In this document: positions 1 through 7,170 of the stretch, one piece after another
How the letters are laid out: every line of letters starts with the position of its first letter
Numbering within the stretch: the stretch's first letter is position 1
Assembly: GCA_041742235.1 (NCBI GenBank)
Contig: JBGSJA010000098.1
Span: 1 to 14,604, forward strand
Direction: 5' to 3'
DNA length: 14,604 nucleotides
Source: BOKV01 sp041742235
GTDB lineage: Bacteria > Pseudomonadota > Alphaproteobacteria > Rhizobiales > Rhizobiaceae
The notes under the pieces: generated by a model
Databases searched by the model: none
Told to the model about the DNA's origin: nothing
The model's input: only the letters and a program-made list of their open reading frames with translations
Made by a program: the position numbers and the translations under genes

Positions 1-154
1 CCGTAACACGCGGGATGATCCCGTCCGGCAGTGGATGCATAAATTGACTTGCCGCCCGTTTTCCCGGCTTTTGGCCGAGCGTCAAGCCCAAAATGACTTC
101 GGCGCTTTTATCCGCCCGTTTCCCGAATGTCCAGTGCGCCGGATGCTGCGCAGG

Positions 155-1756
155 TCACCGGGCGGGCGGCGTCCACAGTCTGGAAGGCTTGTCCCGCTCC
201 AGCACGTGAAAGCGGCCTGCCTCGAGCGATTGCCAATCGCCCGCCGTTCCATCGGGCCAGGTGACGCGGACATCGGCCCTGGCGAAGTTTCCAAGTCCGA
301 AATGCCACCAGCCATTCTGTCCGCTGGCATGGCCGCCACCTGAAAAGACTTCGCGCCGCTGGACAGACGAGCCGCGCCTGACCTCGATCCACGCGCCGAT
401 CGCGTCGCGATTCGTGCCTTCCTGAGCCAACGAAACCGACAGGAAACGGCCCGCATCCTTCGAAACATTGCGCCAAAGTTGCGCTTTCTCCCAGCGGTTG
501 ACGGCCACGAGATCGAGCAGGCCGTCCACATTGAAATCGGCCACGGCCCCGCCGCGGGAGATCGCGCCGCTGGCGACGCCGGCCCTGTCGGCGGCTTCGA
601 AAAACTTGCCGTCAAATCTTTGCAAAAGCAGATTGTTGGGATCGCGCGCCGCGAAGTCCGGCATCTTGGCGACATTGCCCTTCGCAATGAACAGATCGAC
701 GCGGGCGTCGTTGTTGAAATCCGCGAATTGCGTGTGCCAGGCAGTGCTCGGCTTCAGATCCTCGCCCATGAAAGGCCGGTGCGCGGTGACGCCGCGCGCC
801 CATGCAATGTCCTCATATACCGGTTTCGGCCGCGCGCCGGCGCTGAAGCGGGCCAGCTTTTGCAGCTTGTTATCGGCCATGCTGGTGTGGAAATACTCGG
901 GGTAGCCGTCCAGATCGACGTCATAGCCGGCTATCCCCATGCCCCAGATGCGCAAGGGTTTCCACCCCTCGGCTTCCGTGAACAGCTCGGGCGGCTTGCC
1001 TGGCTCGATGCGCCAAAGCTGTTCCTGGCCACCCTTGTAATATTCGCGGTCGTTCGAGACGCGCAGGGCAGGGATGCCCGACCGGTCCCAATCGGTGAAC
1101 AGCATCGACAGCGTGCAATGGCTTGGCGTAAGCGCCAATGGCGGCGCAAACCTGCCCGGCTCGCCCGGCCGGTGCAGCCAGTTGTCGGTGCACGAGCCCC
1201 ATGGGAACGCTTCTTCCTCACGGTCGATGTAGTTGCCGATCGCGATGGTCGGCCAGTTTGCCCCGCGTTCCCAGGTCGCGGCGAAGGCTGCCGACCACGC
1301 GTCGCCGCCATCGAAGCCCCAGGCCTCGTTGGCGCGCTCGAACCGGCACTCGCCGAGCCCGCGCATGACGATGTTTTCGCCGACGCGCAGAAGCACGATG
1401 TCGACCTTGCCGTCGCTGTCGATATCGAGAGGGTAGGTTCCCGCGACCTTGTCGATCTCCAGACCGCTTTCGAATGTCTCGAATTTCAGCGAACCGCCCT
1501 GCTGCGACAGGTTGCGGTAAAGCTTCGCGGGGGCCGTTCCACCTGCCAGCAGCATGTCGGCAAAGCCGTCGGAATTGCAGTCGAAAACGGCAACGCCGCC
1601 CCCGACCATGTATTCCCAATCGCCTTCATAAATGCTGGCGATCCCGGCAATTTCCGTCTCGTCGACAAATTTGGGGATCGCCAGATGCTGGCCAAGGGCG
1701 CCGGCATTGCCTGATAGGACAAGCGCCACTGAAAGCGCCGCGGTGCTTGCGCGCAT
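155..1756 (-). CDS. Secreted FG-GAP/VCBS repeat protein with C-terminal UnbV/ASPIC domain (CRTAC1-like)
   Basis: 533 aa. The N-terminus (residues 1-22, MRASTAALSVALVLSG...ALG) looks like a signal peptide, so the protein is probably periplasmic or extracellular. Calcium-loop-like FG-GAP/VCBS motifs are visible: DCNSDG (59-64), DIDSDG (111-116), DVDLDG (279-284), DFNNDA (346-351) and DFNVDG (407-412), as expected of a beta-propeller. Residues about 448-515 (GTNRDAIGAWIEVRRG...VTWPDGTAGDWQSLEAG) match the UnbV/ASPIC module that ends CRTAC1-family proteins. No catalytic motif is seen, and the family's role is poorly defined (binding or adhesion is a guess). The start ATG lies 3 bp after the stop of the PAP2/haloperoxidase gene, so the two are almost certainly co-transcribed and perhaps translationally coupled; the Shine-Dalgarno is weak. 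Family assignment is firm; function is unknown. Confidence 0.85.
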   Translation of the reverse strand: MRASTAALSVALVLSGNAGALGQHLAIPKFVDETEIAGIASIYEGDWEYMVGGGVAVFDCNSDGFADMLLAGGTAPAKLYRNLSQQGGSLKFETFESGLEIDKVAGTYPLDIDSDGKVDIVLLRVGENIVMRGLGECRFERANEAWGFDGGDAWSAAFAATWERGANWPTIAIGNYIDREEEAFPWGSCTDNWLHRPGEPGRFAPPLALTPSHCTLSMLFTDWDRSGIPALRVSNDREYYKGGQEQLWRIEPGKPPELFTEAEGWKPLRIWGMGIAGYDVDLDGYPEYFHTSMADNKLQKLARFSAGARPKPVYEDIAWARGVTAHRPFMGEDLKPSTAWHTQFADFNNDARVDLFIAKGNVAKMPDFAARDPNNLLLQRFDGKFFEAADRAGVASGAISRGGAVADFNVDGLLDLVAVNRWEKAQLWRNVSKDAGRFLSVSLAQEGTNRDAIGAWIEVRRGSSVQRREVFSGGGHASGQNGWWHFGLGNFARADVRVTWPDGTAGDWQSLEAGRFHVLERDKPSRLWTPPAR

Positions 1757-1759
1757 GCG

Positions 1760-3103
1760 TCAGTTTCCCGCTTTCAATGCGGCCGCGAAATCGCCGATGC
1801 AGCGGCCCTGGTCCAGGCCGCGATCGATCGCGGCGCGAAAGTGGATGCCGCCATAAAGGCGTGAAATGCCTGCCTCGTTCGCGGCTGCCCAAAAGTTAGG
1901 AAAGCTGCGACCGGGCATGCCGTCGTCTTCATGGGTCCTGTCCGTGAAAGCGCGTTCCTTGCCGAACAGGACGGTGAGTACCTGTGCCGCCGCTCCCGAT
2001 TGCGTGCTGTGCCCGCTCGGATATTCGGGGAAGGGCGGCGTGATGAGCAGGGGTTCGAATGCCGGGTCGATCACGCGGCGAATGTAGGTGACCGGACGCA
2101 GCAGGTCATACTCGAATTTCGTGTGCCAACAGCCGATGAAGGAATCAGCCAGGGCAACGCCGATCAGCGCCATGGCCTCGGCGCTTCTGGAGGCATCCGC
2201 GCCGTCCTCCTCCAGCAATTGCCACGCTATCGATATCCAGTGGCCGGGCGGCGTCGGCGAAAGCATGGGGTCGTCGGACCAGAACCGGGCGATCAGCTTC
2301 TGCTCGTCGGTGATGTTCCTGACGGTTTCGTAGACCTCCATGGCCTCGTTGTGGAACTGCGATCCGGGTTCTTCGCTATAGGCAGGAGGCGCCGGCAGCG
2401 GACAGGCATTGCCCTGCGGCATTGCGAAAGGCCGGTTGGAACCCCAACCGGGCAGAAGCGGCACTTGTTGTTGACGAACGGTGCTGGTGGGCACCCAGTT
2501 GGCCTTGCCGGGCTTCAAATCGTATTCGTAGGGAAAGCCCATGTTCTCGACGACCGCGCCCCCGTCGCCCGCCGACCATTCAATGATGTGTCGGGCAATG
2601 TCCTCGCCATAAGACCGGCTTCGCTCCGCCACATCGGGCGCAATGCCTTGCCCTGCCTTTTCGGAGAGCTTTTCCTCCATCGCATCCATGGCGCGCTGGC
2701 CCGTGGGGCCGGTGTTGGAAAAAAAATGCCGCACGGCGACGGACATCGCCGAATTGATGATAATTGCCTCCGAATAGGCCGCGGCCGGATCGCGCGCCGG
2801 CAGGGCCGAAAGGCCGTTCACACGGCCGGCCAGAGTTTTCATTGGCGCGGGGCCGCCGGCGACAGCCTCATAGACCGCCACTCCCGTGTAGGCGAACGAC
2901 CGGCTTGCGACCGGCGGCGAATAGGTGGGTGTATGGCGCACCAGTTCCAGAACAAGGCGATACCAGGTGTGAAGCGTGCGAGCGGCAGGGTCATCATTGG
3001 CGGCAGTAGCCGGAGAGGCCAGAACGAGCACCAGCAATGCCAGGCCGGCAAGGCGTCTTGCCGCCACGAAAAGCCAGGTGATCGAGTTTGGTTCAAACGA
3101 CAT
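1760..3103 (-). CDS. Secreted vanadium-dependent haloperoxidase / PAP2-superfamily phosphatase-like protein
   Basis: 447 aa from the chosen ATG. A hydrophobic segment ending LALLVLVLASPATA (about residues 20-34) predicts export. The complete PAP2/vanadium-haloperoxidase active-site signature is present: K329 to R336-P337 (KFEYDLLRP), PSGH at 362-365, and S414-R415...H421...D427 (SRLYGGIHF...D). In this superfamily these residues bind phosphate or vanadate and the histidines act in catalysis; haloperoxidases oxidise halides with peroxide, while the acid phosphatases hydrolyse phosphoesters. Sequence alone does not decide between the two, although the length and long N-terminal helical region are more like the bacterial haloperoxidase-type proteins than short acid phosphatases. 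An upstream ATG at 3121 is possible but has no Shine-Dalgarno, whereas the ATG at 3103 has a G-rich stretch (GGGGG) 7 nt upstream. Either start overlaps the end of the ROK regulator gene (11 or 29 bp), suggesting one transcript. Confidence 0.85.
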   Translation of the reverse strand: MSFEPNSITWLFVAARRLAGLALLVLVLASPATAANDDPAARTLHTWYRLVLELVRHTPTYSPPVASRSFAYTGVAVYEAVAGGPAPMKTLAGRVNGLSALPARDPAAAYSEAIIINSAMSVAVRHFFSNTGPTGQRAMDAMEEKLSEKAGQGIAPDVAERSRSYGEDIARHIIEWSAGDGGAVVENMGFPYEYDLKPGKANWVPTSTVRQQQVPLLPGWGSNRPFAMPQGNACPLPAPPAYSEEPGSQFHNEAMEVYETVRNITDEQKLIARFWSDDPMLSPTPPGHWISIAWQLLEEDGADASRSAEAMALIGVALADSFIGCWHTKFEYDLLRPVTYIRRVIDPAFEPLLITPPFPEYPSGHSTQSGAAAQVLTVLFGKERAFTDRTHEDDGMPGRSFPNFWAAANEAGISRLYGGIHFRAAIDRGLDQGRCIGDFAAALKAGN

Positions 3104-4340
3104 ACGAAAGCCCCCGTTCATGCTGCTCTGTCGAGCCGAATACGTGGTTGTCGATATAGGTAAGCGCGCTCCGCAAGGCTCCGCGGCGGATCAGCGGGAA
3201 TTCGTCGGGATAGCAGTACATCGGTATCTGCCAGTGGGAAACACCTGCCGCTCCAGCGCCAATGGCTTCGCGGATGGCGGGTTCGATCAGTTCGAAGGCG
3301 AGCACGCCCGACCCGGCGAAGGCGACCGGGAACGGGTCGAGCAGCGAGAACAAACTTCGCAGGCCCGCGCCAATCGCGCTGCCGGCCATTCGGTAGGCGG
3401 CGCGCTCGGGGCCGTCATTGGCATTTGCGGCAGCGGCCAGCGCCCGCATCGTTTCGACGTCAAGATCGACCTCCGGCACGATCTGTGGATCCGCCCCCTT
3501 GGCCGCGCGCCAGATCGCATAGTCACCCGCATAGGCTTCAATGCAGCCGGTGCGCCCGCAGCGGCACCGCGCGCCGCCGAGTTCGAAGCACATATGGCCG
3601 AATTCAGCCGCCGAGGACTTGAGGCCGGTAAAGATGCCGCCCTTGAGGTAAAGCCCCATTCCGATGCCGTGCGACAGCAGGACAGCGGCGAAACTGTCGC
3701 CAAAGCGGGCCGGTTCGTCGCCGCGCAGCGCGCCTGCCAGGACGTTGCAATCATTGGCGATGCTCACTTCAACGCCAAGGTCTTCGCGGAACCAGTCCGC
3801 CAACGGCAGATCGGTCAGCGGCGTGACCGGGGACCACAGGAGGCGGCTGCCCTCCGCGTCGGTTACGCCCTGAACTGCAACCGCCACATGAATGAGTTTC
3901 CCCTTGGCGTCCGAAGATTCGGCGATGGCCTCGTGCAGAAGCCCGGTCATTGCCGCCCGCAATTGCTGCTTGCCGGTTTCATGCGTGTTGAGGCGGCTGA
4001 CCCTTTCGCTGAGCGTGCGGCCTGAATAGTCGATGACCGATGCCGAGAGCCGGTTAAGCGTAAGCAGAACGACGCCGACACTGGCCGCAGCTGCATCGAG
4101 CGCCAGCCTCACTTTCGGCCTGCCCCGGCGGGCAAGCGGCGAAGGAACGTCATTGGCGATATCCTCGGTCAGCGCGCCGCGATCGAGAAGGTGGGCGGTA
4201 ATGAGCGTCACCGTCGAAGCGCTTAAACCCGTCGCCGTGCTCAATTCCGTGCGCGACAGCGGTCCCGCCTGCCGCAGTTCGGCAAGTATTCGCCGCCGGT
4301 TCTGGCGGCGCAAATCGTCGGGACGCGACATGAACGGCAT
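3093..4340 (-). CDS. xylR: ROK-family transcriptional regulator, probable xylose-responsive repressor
   Basis: 415 aa. Residues about 9-58 (LRRQNRRRILAEL...LSRTELSTATGLSASTVT) form a winged helix-turn-helix, followed by the RRGRPK linker (71-76) and a ROK domain. The ROK zinc site is complete: H249 of EFGH and the CxCGxxGCxE motif at 259-268 (C259, C261, C266). The ANDCN motif (195-199) is kept, but the N-terminal DxGGT phosphate loop of sugar kinases is absent (ASVGVVLLTLNRLS in its place), so this is a regulator rather than a kinase. The ATG at 4340 was chosen because GGAGG lies 12 nt upstream (4353-4357); a GTG at 4466 would add 42 residues of non-conserved sequence through the promoter region. 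Divergent position from xylF, and the known role of ROK XylR proteins, make control of the xylose operon likely. The effector and operator are inferred. Confidence 0.88.
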   Translation of the reverse strand: MPFMSRPDDLRRQNRRRILAELRQAGPLSRTELSTATGLSASTVTLITAHLLDRGALTEDIANDVPSPLARRGRPKVRLALDAAAASVGVVLLTLNRLSASVIDYSGRTLSERVSRLNTHETGKQQLRAAMTGLLHEAIAESSDAKGKLIHVAVAVQGVTDAEGSRLLWSPVTPLTDLPLADWFREDLGVEVSIANDCNVLAGALRGDEPARFGDSFAAVLLSHGIGMGLYLKGGIFTGLKSSAAEFGHMCFELGGARCRCGRTGCIEAYAGDYAIWRAAKGADPQIVPEVDLDVETMRALAAAANANDGPERAAYRMAGSAIGAGLRSLFSLLDPFPVAFAGSGVLAFELIEPAIREAIGAGAAGVSHWQIPMYCYPDEFPLIRRGALRSALTYIDNHVFGSTEQHERGLSYVV

Positions 4341-4432
4341 TACTGCGGCTTTCCTCCCCGACGCACCGCGACACAAGCCTGCCCGGCAAGGGCAGAATGT
4401 GATCCGGATTTGTGCGGCGCAGCAGATTTCTT

Positions 4433-4443
4433 TTGCATTGCAA
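4433..4443. promoter_or_regulatory. Palindrome TTGCA-T-TGCAA in divergent region, candidate operator
   Basis: An 11-bp perfect inverted repeat with a single central base lies between the ROK gene and xylF, about 17 bp before the -35 box of the proposed xylF promoter. The core TTGCAATGCA recurs once just after xylA (10983-10992). Its position suits a regulator site for either divergent promoter, but no binding protein can be assigned from sequence alone. Confidence 0.3.
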
Positions 4444-4459
4444 TACGTTAGAATTGATG

Positions 4460-4488
4460 TTGACACAGCATTTGGAACGAGTCACTAT
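4460..4488 (+). promoter_or_regulatory. Probable sigma-70-type promoter of the xylose operon
   Basis: A perfect -35 box TTGACA (4460-4465) is followed after exactly 17 bp by CACTAT (4483-4488), a weak -10 match (3 of 6). It lies about 115 bp upstream of the xylF start and points into the operon. A strong -35 with a poor -10 fits a regulated promoter. No equally convincing promoter was found on the minus strand for the ROK gene. Confidence 0.5.
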
Positions 4489-4510
4489 TTTTTTCGAACC
4501 TCGAATTAAA
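4488..4510. promoter_or_regulatory. Inverted repeat TTCGA(acc)TCGAA with T/A flanks, candidate xylR operator
   Basis: The core arms TTCGA (4493-4497) and TCGAA (4501-4505) surround a 3-bp spacer. After a 2-bp mismatch on each side, TTT (4488-4490) and AAA (4508-4510) extend the dyad. It begins at the end of the proposed -10 box, so a bound repressor would block xylF transcription. Assignment to the ROK regulator is inferred from position only. Confidence 0.4.
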
Positions 4511-4590
4511 GAGGCTTCAGGTCGCTGCGTTCCTGCTCCGCGAGGGGAAGGGGCTTGGCGGCATGTCATCACAGGGCGCCCTTTGCGCCG

Positions 4591-4595
4591 GGAGG
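4591..4595 (+). promoter_or_regulatory. Ribosome binding site of xylF
   Basis: GGAGG followed by 9 nt and then the ATG at 4605. It decides the start of xylF in favour of MKKFVLALAG rather than the in-frame ATG at 4563, and the signal peptide begins exactly at this methionine. Confidence 0.8.
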
Positions 4596-4604
4596 AAAAC
4601 ATCC

Positions 4605-5648
4605 ATGAAGAAATTTGTACTCGCCCTTGCGGGCGCGGCGCTTGCCATGTCGGTTTCCAGCTCCGCGCTGGCCGCCGGCAAAACCATCGCGGTATCCTGG
4701 AAAACCTTCCAGGAAGAACGCTGGAAGACTGACGAAGCAGCCATCAAGGCGGTCGTCGAGGCAGCCGGCGACAAGTACATCTCGACCGACGCGCAGGGCT
4801 CCGCACAAAAGCAGGCCGCGGACATCGAAGGCCTGATTGCGCAGAAGGTCGACGTCATTCTCGTCGTCGCATTCGACTCCGACGCGATCCTTCCCTCGAT
4901 CCAGAAGATCAACGACGCCGGCATCAAGGCAATCGCCTATGACGTGCAGTTCGAGGATCCCAATGCACTCTACGTCACGTTCGACAATGTCGGCGTCGGC
5001 CGCCTGATGGCCAAGACCATGCTCGAGAAGGGCAAGTCGGAAGGCAATTTCGCAATCATCAAGGGCGACAAGGGCGACCCGAACGCGACCTTCCTGTTCA
5101 ACGGCATCATGGAAGTGCTCAAGCCGAACGTCGACGCCGGCAAGATCAAGGTCGCCTGCGAGACCTTCACCGACGGCTGGAAGCCGGACAATGCCCAGAA
5201 GAACATGGAACAGTGCCTGACCGCGAACAACAACGCGATCGACGCAGTGGTCTCGGAAAACGACGGCATGGCCGGCGGTGTTGTTGCCGCGCTCGAAGCA
5301 CAGGGCCTTGCGGGCACCGTTCCGGTCACCGGCCAGGACGGCGACAAGGCGGCGCTGAACCGCGTTGCGCTCGGCACGCAGCTCGTATCGGTCTGGAAGG
5401 ACTCCCGCGTTCTCGGCAAGGTCGCCGGTGAAGCGGCCGTCGCGCTTGCCAACGGCACAGCGATGGACGCGCTTCCGGGCGTCGGCAAGTTCAACTCGGG
5501 CAAGAACGCCGTCGAGATGAACTCGATCCTGCTCGAGCCGAACCCGATCACCAAGGACAACCTTGGCGACGTCATCGACGCCGGCTGGATCAGCAAGGAA
5601 GAAGCCTGCGCGGGCGTCAAGGCCGGCACAGTGGCTGCTTGCGGCTGA
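4605..5648 (+). CDS. xylF: D-xylose ABC transporter periplasmic binding protein XylF
   Basis: 347 aa with a clear signal peptide (MKKFVLALAGAALAMSVSSSALA, cleavage before AGKTIAVSW). It delivers D-xylose to the XylH/XylG membrane complex. The mature protein follows E. coli XylF in order: an ERW segment near the N-terminus, the IKAIAYDVQF region, a FDNVGVG segment, LKPNVDAGKIKV, DGWKPDNAQKNMEQ, LTANNNAIDAVV with following ND, the AQGLAG turn, and TGQDGD. These are hallmark positions of xylose-binding proteins within the type I sugar-binding family (Peripla_BP_4). It is the first gene of the operon, next to xylH/xylG/xylB/xylA. A strong hairpin follows it, which would favour high binding-protein levels. 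A cysteine pair in the DGW region and two C-terminal cysteines might form disulfides. Confidence 0.95.
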   Translation: MKKFVLALAGAALAMSVSSSALAAGKTIAVSWKTFQEERWKTDEAAIKAVVEAAGDKYISTDAQGSAQKQAADIEGLIAQKVDVILVVAFDSDAILPSIQKINDAGIKAIAYDVQFEDPNALYVTFDNVGVGRLMAKTMLEKGKSEGNFAIIKGDKGDPNATFLFNGIMEVLKPNVDAGKIKVACETFTDGWKPDNAQKNMEQCLTANNNAIDAVVSENDGMAGGVVAALEAQGLAGTVPVTGQDGDKAALNRVALGTQLVSVWKDSRVLGKVAGEAAVALANGTAMDALPGVGKFNSGKNAVEMNSILLEPNPITKDNLGDVIDAGWISKEEACAGVKAGTVAACG

Positions 5649-5681
5649 TCGCTTGCCCTGCAAGCTGATCTGAAACGTGTT

Positions 5682-5720
5682 GGCCGCGCCAGGTTGATAG
5701 TTGGCGCGGCCTTCTTCTTC
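5682..5720 (+). terminator. GC-rich hairpin with T-rich tail between xylF and xylH (attenuator-like)
   Basis: The arms GGCCGCGCCA (5682-5691) and TGGCGCGGCC (5702-5711) pair perfectly over 10 bp around a 10-nt loop. TTCTTCTTCC follows, a broken pyrimidine tract. It lies 33 bp after the xylF stop and 39 bp before the xylH start. It resembles an intrinsic terminator, but since the downstream genes belong to the same pathway it more likely terminates only part of transcription or protects xylF mRNA from 3' decay. Confidence 0.65.
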
Positions 5721-5750
5721 CGCAAAAAGAAAAAGCCCGGGAGCAGCGCA

Positions 5751-7157
5751 ATGAGCGTGGACGCCGAAAACAAGAGCGGACCGGCGATGGTCCAGGAAGG
5801 CCCGCTGGCCCGGTTCCTCCGCGCTACCGAGCTTGATACGCGCATGCTGGGAATGGTTGGCGCGCTGCTTGTGGTGTGGTGCATCTTCGACATCTGGAGC
5901 GGCTTGCGCCTTGCCAATGACGGCTTGTTCGGCGGCTCTTTCCTGACGCCCCGCAACCTGTGGACGCTGCTCGTCCAGACATCCTCGATCGCGATCATGG
6001 CGACCGGCATGGTGCTCATCATCGTGATGCGGCACATTGACCTTTCGGTCGGTTCGCTTCTGACACTGGTCGCCACCGTTTCGGCCGTGCTGCAGGTCCA
6101 ATACCTGGCTCCGGCACTCGGGGTGGGGCACTGGTCGATCTGGATCATTGCCGTCATCGCCGCACTCGCGGTTGGCGGTCTTTTTGGCGCATTCAACGGT
6201 TACCTGGTCGCGTTTCTTGGCATTCCGGCGTTCATCGTCACGCTTGGCGGCCTCATTGCCTATGCCAAGGGCGTGGCGTTCTACATCTCCGAAGGCGTCA
6301 CGATCGCCCCCCTCGACAAGACCTTCAAGGTCATCGGCGGCAACGTGCCGGCCGCATGGCTCGGGCCATTCTGGAGCTGGACGCTGGCGCTGATTGCCTG
6401 TGGACTGATCGTGCTGGCGATCCTGGCCGGCCGCCGCCAACGCATGCGGTTCAAGTTCCCTCTGAGACCCGTCTGGGCAGAGATCTTCCTCGGAGCGCTT
6501 GGAAGCGCCGTGGTGCTGGGCGCAACAGCCGTGGTCAATGCCTATCCATGGCCGCCCAAGCTGATCGAGCAATATGCGCTTGAGAACAACGTACCGATTC
6601 CGGCAGGTGTCGAGGACCGTTTCGGGCCGGCCGTGTGCATGGCGGGCGAGCAGATCGTGCGTTGCCAGGAGGGGCTGGTCTACTATACCGGCTATCCTAT
6701 CCCGGTCCTCATCGCGCTCGCCGTCGGGCTGGTCATGACCTTCATCACGACGCGCACGCTTTTCGGCCGCTATGTCTTTGCCATCGGCGGCAATCCGGAA
6801 GCGGCGGAACTTGCCGGCATTAACACCAAGATGATGACGGTGCGCGTGTTTGCGTTGATGGGTTTCCTCGCTGCGATCTCGGCGATCGTGTCATCCTCGC
6901 GCCTCGATGCGGCGACTGTTTCGCTCGGCGATCTCAACGAACTTTACGTCATCGCGGCGGCGGTCATCGGCGGCACATCGCTGGCCGGCGGCATCGGCAC
7001 CATATACGGAGCCATGCTGGGTGCGTTGCTGATGCAGTCCATCGCATCGGGCATGCAGCTTTTGAACCTGCCGTCGCCATGGCAGAACATCGTAGTCGGC
7101 TCGGTGCTGGTGATCGCGGTCTTCGTTGACCAGACCTACCGCCGCCGCGTGAAGTAA
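5751..7157 (+). CDS. xylH: D-xylose ABC transporter permease XylH
   Basis: 468 aa inner-membrane permease of the BPD_transp_2 (ribose/xylose) family. Diagnostic stretches are RHIDLSVGSLL (94-104), the FIVTLGGL segment (161-168), GRYVFAIGGNPEAAELAGI (339-357) and AAAVIGGTSLAGGIGTIYGA (402-421), with multiple hydrophobic spans between them. ATG at 5751 has GGGAG 7 nt upstream; an in-frame TTG at 5694 lies inside the hairpin loop and is rejected. Compared with E. coli XylH (393 aa) it is longer, partly because of a central insert at about residues 230-315. That insert contains an extra hydrophobic span (241-264) and a probably periplasmic loop with C296 and C305. It works with XylF and XylG; the xylG gene starts 13 bp downstream. 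Confidence 0.93.
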   Translation: MSVDAENKSGPAMVQEGPLARFLRATELDTRMLGMVGALLVVWCIFDIWSGLRLANDGLFGGSFLTPRNLWTLLVQTSSIAIMATGMVLIIVMRHIDLSVGSLLTLVATVSAVLQVQYLAPALGVGHWSIWIIAVIAALAVGGLFGAFNGYLVAFLGIPAFIVTLGGLIAYAKGVAFYISEGVTIAPLDKTFKVIGGNVPAAWLGPFWSWTLALIACGLIVLAILAGRRQRMRFKFPLRPVWAEIFLGALGSAVVLGATAVVNAYPWPPKLIEQYALENNVPIPAGVEDRFGPAVCMAGEQIVRCQEGLVYYTGYPIPVLIALAVGLVMTFITTRTLFGRYVFAIGGNPEAAELAGINTKMMTVRVFALMGFLAAISAIVSSSRLDAATVSLGDLNELYVIAAAVIGGTSLAGGIGTIYGAMLGALLMQSIASGMQLLNLPSPWQNIVVGSVLVIAVFVDQTYRRRVK

Positions 7158-7170
7158 CCGGGAGGCAATC

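Noticed and set aside
65..152. Short dyads (CGGC-ttttg area-GCCG at 65-77; TGCGC/GCGCA at 135-152) downstream of the VCBS gene as a terminator
   Set aside because: Stems are only 4-5 bp and no T-run follows on the minus strand.
479..1714. Plus-strand open frame of 411 codons opposite the VCBS/ASPIC gene
   Set aside because: The minus-strand frame has repeated calcium-loop motifs and a signal peptide, whereas the plus-strand product shows no recognisable motif.
1931..3163. Plus-strand open frame of 410 codons opposite the haloperoxidase-like gene, and a further one at 2976-4025 opposite the ROK gene
   Set aside because: Both are mirror frames of genes with complete active-site or zinc-site signatures, with no plausible start context or family match.
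4341..4466. Extension of the ROK protein to a GTG start at 4466
   Set aside because: The added 42 residues are Cys-rich and unlike ROK N-termini and would run through the promoter region; GGAGG supports the ATG at 4340.
5694..5750. Extension of XylH to a TTG start at 5694
   Set aside because: It would start within the hairpin loop and has no Shine-Dalgarno; ATG at 5751 has GGGAG at 7 nt.
4569..6572. Long open frame of 667 codons on the minus strand across xylF and xylH, with a second of 408 codons at 4970-6196
   Set aside because: It is antisense to two clearly recognised xylose genes. The product is Arg/His/Asp-rich with no domain or membrane pattern, as expected for the opposite strand of GC-rich coding sequence.
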